Below, piece by piece: positions 57,101 to 64,000 of a DNA stretch of 64,000 nt. A program made the position numbers and the translations under genes. The DNA is from Dipteris shenzhenensis. Taxonomy: Eukaryota > Polypodiophyta > Polypodiopsida > Gleicheniales. The stretch's first letter is position 1; every line of letters begins with the position of its first letter. The notes beneath the pieces are model-generated. The model saw only the letters and a program-made list of their open reading frames with translations. It ran no database searches and was not told where the DNA came from. The stretch is taken from assembly GCA_047967505.1 (NCBI GenBank), contig CM106539.1, one strand, 5' to 3'.

Positions 57101-58030
57101 TTGTCTTTTGTAGTGAGGTATTGCTAGCACAGCCCTTCGTTTCAACTTTGCCCCTCAGTTAGTTGGTCCTTCAATTGTTTGACACAAGCTTGCATCTCCT
57201 CTATACTTCTTTGCCGCCTCTGAATGATGGATTCTCCTAGTACTACTTGCACTGCTGTGACATTATGTCTTTCATTTGTTACCTGTTGTTGTTGCTCATT
57301 ATTGTGGAGATTGGCCATGATGAGTTTGGCGGCCTTGGTGGTAGTGTGTGCTTTGTGGCACTGCTGGAAGATGTTGAGTGCCATCTGTTGGTATTAGGTC
57401 ATTGACATCATGCCCCATTCTAACAAACCTGGCCCCTCATTTTTGTGTAAGATTCTTTATTATCATAGGCGGCCAAGAAAAAAATCTTGCACTTCGATCC
57501 TGTTGATGCTATATGAGGGGATAGATTGAGCCAAGTGTTGGTGTTGGGTGGTGGTGGTACCTCTTGATTGTGCTGGGTAGTTGATGGACCTATGGGCTAT
57601 AGTTGTGGGGGCTTTTGCAAGATATTTTGAAGGGATCCCAAAAGTGTTGAGATTCTTTGTTGGTCCATCCCTATTTGCTGGTAGGCATTGCCAATCACTT
57701 CATCGTGCAACTCTAGCACATTTTGTTGCTCATCAGGGAGCCCACTATCATCTAGGTTCTTGACTGCATTGCCCTTCTCTTATGCTTTCTTCTACTCCTT
57801 TTCTCTCTACTTATGCTTATGCTGCACATAGTTTTGTGGCCTCCTTTTTAGCCTTTTCTTTCTTATGATATTTGATTGGTCCTTGTATGTGTTTCCTACC
57901 TTAGCCTCTTCTGCTACCTTGAATTCGGCTACATACTCTTTTGTTACGGCTTTGTCTTTATTGCGCTTCATTGCCGTATGGCTGGTGCCCTAACTTGCTA
58001 TGGCTGCAGGATTATCAAGGGCTCCTAGGA
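57101..58030 (-). pseudogene. Decayed coiled-coil, Gln/Pro-rich ORF
   Basis: The minus strand reads charged coiled coil (RQRSIEEMQACVKQLKDQL at its end) after a Gln/Pro/Asn-rich stretch, with many TAA/TAG. Similar in style to the accessory ORFs near G2 and H. Not otherwise recognised. Confidence 0.4.
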
Positions 58031-58157
58031 TGAATTCTTAGTGGTCAAACCCAATGCTCTATGAGGGAAGTCTCTATCCCCCCTCATGTGTTAGATAACA
58101 GGCATTAGCATCATTGGGTTGCCAACTTTATGTTCATGGTGCCCATGCCCACAAAAG

Positions 58158-58486
58158 TGTGAAGATAGTGGGAGAGAGGGAAGGAGTCTCACTTGCAGCT
58201 TTCTCACATACACAATGGGGGAATACACACAAAGGTGGAGGCTAAAAACAGTTTTCCTCTTCTTAGTTGTGAAAGCCAAAAAGAACTCTAGTACAAAGAG
58301 ATAGGAGAACCCTATATGTGGGTCTCAAACCAAACTCAACTAACTAAGGTGGCATACTAACTGAGCCACGAACTAGAGTACATAAGGATAGCTATCATCC
58401 AGCTATTATTCATGGGCGATGTACCAACTGCATCTGCAACTAACAAGTCGGTGACATAAATGCACAACGGTCACCCTAGCATGTCA
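58158..58486 (-). repeat. 3' LTR of element E
   Basis: This 329-bp LTR is homologous to 14331-14700 without the 36-bp duplication. The RNase H frame runs almost to its start, with no clear polypurine tract. Confidence 0.82.
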
Positions 58487-59940
58487 CGAGGTGAATCTGT
58501 AAGCTACCTGATCCTCTGTGCTGACATAAACTAGATCAATAAGACCTAGTAAAACCTTCTCCTGCACATAGTGATAATGTACCTCAATGTGCTTTATTCT
58601 AGCATGATAGACTGGGTTATTTGCCAAGTGTATACTGCTCATGTTGTCACAATGAATGACACCTGGCCCATCTGTAGACTGATGCGTATCATGAAGTAGC
58701 TTATGCAACCAAGCTACCTCACATGCAGCCATTGCTGCACCCCTGCACTCAACCTCTGTGCTCGACAAGGCAACTGTAGGCTGTTTCTTGTTGCTCCAAG
58801 TGATTGTAGCACTCCCAAAAGAGAACACATATCCACTGGTAGATCGTCTATCAGAAATACTACCAACCCAATCAGCATCAGTGTATCCACGCAATTGTAT
58901 CTGAACCCCAGCCTCATAAAATAGTCCATACTGCAATGTGGACTTCACATACCTGAGTATGCATCTAGCCACATCCAAATGCGGTTTCCTTGGAGCCTGC
59001 ATAAACTGACTTACCCATCCAACAACATAGCTCAAATCTGGCCTGGTAATAGTCATATAAATCAAACTTCCTACTACCTGTACATAGTAGGGTCTTCCAG
59101 AAGCTCACCTGCATCTGCGCTTAGCTTCACATTCTACTCCAAAGGAACTGAAAATAGGCTTACAGCCTGTCATCCCATATTTGGACAGCATGTCCAATCC
59201 ATACTGCCTCTGCAAGAGCCGTATCCCACTTGGTGATCGCCCAAGAAATAACATAGCTCTCCCAAATCCTTCATCTCAAACTTCTGCTTTCAATAGCATT
59301 TTCACATGAAGGATATCTTCATCACTATCACCTGTGATGATCAAATCATCAACATAAATGACAAGCAGCATAATACCTTTCTCTATTTTTCTCACATAAA
59401 GTGAGAAATTTGCCTTGGAAATCTGAAAGCCAATAGTGACAAGATACTGTCCTATCTTGTCAGACCATGCTCTAGGTGCTTGCTTTAAGCCATACAAGGC
59501 TTTCTTCAACCTGCAAACAAACTCAGGATGAACGGCATGAACATAACCTCGTGGCTGCTCCATAAAGACCTCTTCTTGCAAATCACCATGCAAGAGGGCA
59601 TTCTTTACATCCATCTGATGTAAAGACCATCCCTTTGATGCAGCCATAGTGATGACTTCTCTTATAGTTGCCATCCTTGCAACCAGACTGAATGTTTCCT
59701 CATAATCAATGCCATATGTCTGTGCATACCCCTTGATAACTAATCTTGCCTTGTATCTGTTCACAGAACCATCTGCATTGTGCTTCACCTTATAAACCCA
59801 CTTATAGCCAATTGCATTCTTGTCTTTAGGCAAAGGCACCAATTCCCATGTAGCATTTGCTTCCAAGGCATCCATTTCTTCATCCATGGCTTTCTCCCAT
59901 TTTTCTTTTCGCGTAGCTCGCACCGTGTCAATATCAAGGT
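58487..59940 (-). pseudogene. pol: Element E RT and RNase H
   Basis: [46 protein letters not shown], and YVDD at 59345-59356. It is open for about 215 codons (59923-59276). Indels lie at 59065-59275. RNase H: RGYTDADWVGSISD, ALSSTEVECRG and HCDNMSSIHLANNPVYHAR. It shows what element D lost. Confidence 0.88.
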
Positions 59941-62140
59941 GGTACTGAGTGAGCTAGTCCTCCTTGTTGTGGATGAAGGTAATGTCTATTGCGACATTGT
60001 AGTTCTCCAAAAACTCTATAGTTAATGACATTAATGCAGCACAGCAACAACTCAACTAAGTTATGTAGTCTAAGTGCTTGAAGGTGGCACTAGACCTCGG
60101 GATTTTGGAGGGCTTCATAACATGGTGATACATGGTAGTATAACACGTATTCTCTATAGTGCTGAACTTGTATTTTGAGTGAATGGCCCAGCTACCTAGC
60201 TTGCTGAGCCATTGTGCACCCAAAGGGGGGTTCATAGTTTATGACATGGCACACTCAGTGTCCATAGCCAGTACCTTAGTCTCCTCCATCCCTTTTCTTT
60301 TTGCCACGATGACCCTACTTAACTTTTTGTGATTTGTGCAAGTGAGTGTTTGAAGGCAACAATTTGTTTAAGAGAATAGTAGAGCAGCATATCTTGTCTT
60401 GACAAGCAAGATGAGAAGGGGTTGTTTGGGAAGTTCCTTGGCTAAGGGTCTTGTGTTAGACTCCTCGAGCATGTCAATGGTGGCCGTTGTTACTCCTTGG
60501 ATGCTCTAGGGGTAGTAGTGTTATGTCCCCTTGTTGGAGACCTTCCACTATAGTAGGTTCTTGTGATCCTACCCCTATGTAAGGGATGGGTTCTTGTGGA
60601 GCTATTGAGTTGGAAGGATGTGGGAGCTCCTCTTTTGTTTTTAACTTGAAGATATTTTGTGAAGATTGGCAAATTAGAACGCTAAGGTGGTGTCGATGTT
60701 GAGGCGGTGGCCTCCCTTGCAATAGGTTCTTGTGGCACTGCCTCCTTTATAGAAGTAGGTTCTTATTGTACTACCATGTATGCCCCTGGTATCAAAGCGG
60801 TGGTTGGCGGTTATTCCTTGGGCTTCCATACTAGTCCTTGTGGTCGAGATGGCACTGGTTCAGCCCTTGTATAAGTGTTAATGGAATACAAGACTCCATT
60901 ATTTGTATGTGAATAGATTGATAAAGTTACTAACACATTGTTGAAGTGGAACGTTGTTATTTGCAGAACGTCTAAGATCTCTCAATTATGAGGTAGAATG
61001 GATCCTACTATCTCTTATTTCATATTTAAATGAGAATGTACAAGACATTGCATCAAAGCAAAAATTGACGAACGCTGTACAGAATATAAGACAATCATAT
61101 CCAAGTCTTCATTGCTCAACATGATAGATCATTACAAGAACACATACTGCATATTCTCTTCTTATGCTCTCTTGCTTCTTGCTCTCTCTCTATTACCTAA
61201 CTTGGTAGTTGTATATACAATTGCAACTTCTAACTGTCAAAACACTTAACCATTTTGATACGAACTTTGGGTTGATTAATTGACCCCTTAACATCTAGCA
61301 CACTCAGTGGATACGAATTTGGAATAAATTCTTGGACTTGAACCCACCCTAAAACTTCAGATTTCTAGCCTTTGGAAATTGACGAACTCCCATTTCTGAT
61401 GTAAAAATCCCATCAGATAGAGACTATGTGATTAACTACTAGCATAGCTTGGTACACTACTAAGGTACTAGCATAGCTATTCATCCCCTTCCTGTAAACA
61501 AAATGGAGCTAGTGCGCTCCAAATTCTAAACATCTATATCTATCAAGCTATTTACTATAAACTAAGTAGGAATTGGATACTATGTTGCAGAATTGAACCA
61601 CTTGCTGAACAAAAATGAGAAATTATTCAAAGACTGCTTGTTTCTTTGATAGAATGAACTGCCTTCATGTCTTGTCGTTGTTGTGAGAGGTCATTAACTT
61701 AATATGTGTCTTCTCCTTTCAAATCAAAATCTACATAATCAACTAATTTGAGGGCCGGTGCCTAGGTTGTGTCAATGGGTGTCTGTCATCCACAACCAGG
61801 TCTGTGTTGGAAACATTTGTAATTTTCTAAACTAAAAGGTCTAAGGATTTATCAATCATAAATGTGAATTCCTTATCATCTTGAACGCCTATATCTATGT
61901 CACACTTTTTCACTTTTACTCTATTTTTGCCCCATTACCAAGGTTTGTGCTACTTTAGTAGTTGTGAGACACTCTACTCCTTGTGCTGGTTTCACTGGGT
62001 ACTAGATCCATTAACGCAACTATAGAAAACAGTGTGCTGGTCCCCCTATCGTATTGGCTATTTTTGAAGATGTAGAAGTCGACTTGCCACTTGGGACCAA
62101 AGATTGAGCATATTTTCTATCATTTTGTCTTGCATTTCTA
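59941..62140. other. Unassigned sequence
   Basis: Minus-strand fragments between 59941 and 60360 (HRDINYRVFG-like) and a Pro/Gln-rich 82-codon frame (60722-60474) are not recognised. From 60850 to 62140 the sequence is AT-rich with no domain. Confidence 0.35.
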
Positions 62141-62640
62141 TTAGCACTACTACAGGCATGGAAGTTCCATAGATTTGTAGCTCTTCTTCATTTGTCATTA
62201 CCTTCAGCTATTCTTCTACTAGGACTAGGGCTGTTAACTTTTCCTTCCACAAAATATTTTTAGATAGCAATTTACTGTGTTCCTCAGTCAGATTACCCAT
62301 TTCCATTAGCAAATCTTAGTGAATCCGCACAGTCCATTTTTTAGTGACTCTGTAGTCTGTTGGTTTTCCACCAATTAAGTTTTTAGTTGCTCTACAACTT
62401 GCTATAACTCAAGTTTCTCTACCTCATGTTGCTGTACTAGCAACTTTTGCTATTACACTTTATAGTGCATAACCTACTTTAGGCATTATTCTACTCAATT
62501 AGATTGTCATTGTCCTCCTCCAACTTTTGCCATTCCCTAATATTCTTATCTCTATTGCATCTGGAATCTCTGCAACAACAAAACTATTGCTCTATGTAGA
62601 GAAAGGCAAGCAAAGGATGATTAGAAAGTTAGAATGACTC
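62141..62640 (-). pseudogene. Coiled-coil ORF remnant next to G4 integrase
   Basis: Minus-strand pieces such as LLVQQHEVEKLEL and VVEQLKT, with Gln-rich heptads and several TAA/TAG, lie downstream of a G2-like integrase. This is the same position as the G2 extra ORF. Confidence 0.4.
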
Positions 62641-62779
62641 TTGTGAAGGAGCTGAAGCACCAATTTATGCATGTACTGCAACACCCGCACATGTGAAGTG
62701 TCACAGTCACTGCTCCCTTGCATGATTCTTCATTTTAAAGGCCCAATATACCCAACAATCAGATGGTTAAAAATTTGAA

Positions 62780-63390
62780 GTCTGACCAAATGGTCGGAAG
62801 TAGGATCGTACTTCTTCCTTAGTCTAGCAAATGGCTTTAATTGGAAACCATTAACCAGTTCAATGATATATTACCATGCATATCTGCTAGTCAAAATGTG
62901 CCCTGGCCTAAGTCCTTCATAATTTTGAATGGTCCATCATATCTCAATTTCAATTTCCCCAATTTGTACTAAACATGAGAACCCCATCTCCTTCCTTGAA
63001 CAATTTGAAGTTAATATTTCTATAAGCCAAGGATTTTTTGTGCTTTTGGATGACTTGTGCTGTGTGTCGACTTTCTAGTCGAACTTCTTCCAATTGATGC
63101 AACTGTTGTTGCTAGAAATCTACTGACTCCTCTAGACTCAGTTTTTTTGTTGAAACCTGTAAACAGCGACGATCACAAATTCCATGGGCACTATCGCCTC
63201 AACTCCAGAAACTACCTTGAAGGGTGTCATTCCCATGCTAACCTTGGATGCTATTCTGAATGCCCATAGTGTTGAATCTGGCTTTGTGTCCCAGTCCATT
63301 TTGTTTTCCAAAACTGTCAATTTCACAATCTGCTTCATGAGTTTATTGGAACTTTTTGCCTATCTGGCTGCTTGTGGATGGTAAGTTGAT
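62780..63390 (-). pseudogene. pol: G4: G2-like integrase C-terminal fragment
   Basis: DSTLWAFRIASKVSMGMTPF and VVSGVEAIVPMEF match the G2 segment at 34987-34751. NLKLRYDGPFKIMKDLGQGTF matches G2 at 34721-34560. The catalytic core is not present. Confidence 0.75.
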
Positions 63391-63393
63391 GCT

Positions 63394-63513
63394 ATTTTGT
63401 GAACAATCATATGTACTTCTATCAAATTTTGTGAATAGTCATATGTACTTCTATCAAATTTTGTGAACAATCATATGTACTATTTTGTGAACAATCATAT
63501 GTACTTCTATCAA
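63394..63513. repeat. 32-bp tandem repeat
   Basis: ATTTTGTGAACAATCATATG-led units begin at 63394, 63426, 63458 and 63482 (spacing 32, 32, 24), ending near 63513. Confidence 0.85.
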
Positions 63514-63539
63514 ATTTTTTATGGTCCTATTTAGGAAGT

Positions 63540-64000
63540 TGTGTTGTCTCCACAGTGGCTCATGTGTCTTGGGATGTTGAAGGGATGCCGTTGGAGCCTC
63601 CACTCCAAGCTAAATCCTTCTGAGAGCAATGCAAGCACAAGCTTCCCACTTGTGTCATGCAAGCGGCTTCCAGATTGTTGCAATGTGTTTCCATGAGAGA
63701 AAGAGGGAAGGGGAGAGGGGAGAAGGAGAAGGGAAAGAGAGAGTGAAGGGGGATGGAGTGGCAAACACAAAGGCACTACGAAGGAGATAAGATAACACCC
63801 AAAGACACTCTTGAAGAGAAGAGGGAGCTTGTACTCCAAACTTGTGCATACAACAATGAAGACCAAATTCAACCATTTGGTCTTTTATAGATGTGACCTT
63901 TTGAAGGGAGGGCAACCCTTTTCCTTTTAGCACTCTCCCTTTCATTACATTTTAAAGGCTCTTGGGCCCATAGGGTGCCAAGGCATCTTTGCTATCCTTT
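63540..64000 (-). repeat. L3: L1-type LTR, reverse, runs off the window
   Basis: The minus strand ends GACAACACA at 63540, matching the L1 end GACTACACA. No primer site follows, so it is the 3' LTR of an element to the right or a solo LTR. It shares the CT-rich stretch and CAAATGGTTGAATTTGGTC-type promoter region with L1. Confidence 0.7.

Larger units (their letters stand above)
58158..59940 (-). mobile_element. Element E: 5'-truncated copia
   Basis: 3' LTR 58158-58486 and pol from RT onward. Sister of element D. It ends at about 59940, before RT, inside unrelated sequence. Left flank AAAAG has no partner. Confidence 0.8.

Noticed and set aside
63394-63513. CRISPR-like array
   Set aside because: Units are contiguous tandem repeats without unique spacers, in a plant genome.

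Overview
The window is retrotransposon-dense nuclear DNA of a land plant. The evidence is methionine-initiator tRNA primer sites (TGGTATCAGAGC) on many Ty1/copia LTRs, Ty3/gypsy elements of plant-type lineages (a chromovirus with chromodomain, and a Tat-like element with a second RNase H), and stop codons created mostly by C-to-T changes at CG and CAG sites. The species cannot be named from the sequence. No convincing host gene, tRNA, rRNA or CRISPR array was found. Almost every protein-coding trace is a broken retrotransposon gene.

Layout, left to right. 117-6031 is a complete copia element (copy A) with near-identical LTRs and an AAAAT target duplication. 6.5-7.1 kb is degenerate repeat DNA. 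7.2-9.5 kb is a gypsy gag relic. 9510-18742 is a head-to-tail LTR-internal-LTR-internal-LTR-internal array of a deleted copia family (family C), interrupted at 10734-14700 by an antisense copia (element D) whose integrase is replaced by a CT-rich minisatellite. 18743-19649 is a gypsy integrase relic. 19650-24751 is copy B, an older sister of copy A, cut off by another LTR (element K) at 24752.

From 28.2 to 52.6 kb there is a nest four elements deep. A Tat-like gypsy (H, plus strand) holds gypsy G2 (minus, 30779-51756, target duplication GTACT). G2 holds chromovirus G3 (minus, 36177-46269, target duplication TACTG). G3 holds copia F (plus, 38874-44368), whose right LTR end has been deleted together with part of G3. 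From 52.6 kb to the end are LTRs of another gypsy family in both orientations (L1-L3), a 5'-truncated copia (E, sister of D), a second G2-like integrase remnant (G4), coiled-coil ORF remnants and unassigned sequence.

In the intact ancestors, Gag formed the particle, protease matured it, reverse transcriptase/RNase H copied RNA from the tRNA primer site, and integrase inserted the cDNA. Here the interest lies in structure: an amplified PBS-to-integrase deletion junction with AGAGC microhomology, a swapped LTR promoter, dyad-bearing U3 repeats, a post-integrase coiled-coil ORF in G2, an antisense ORF next to H pol, and clear mutational signatures of silencing.
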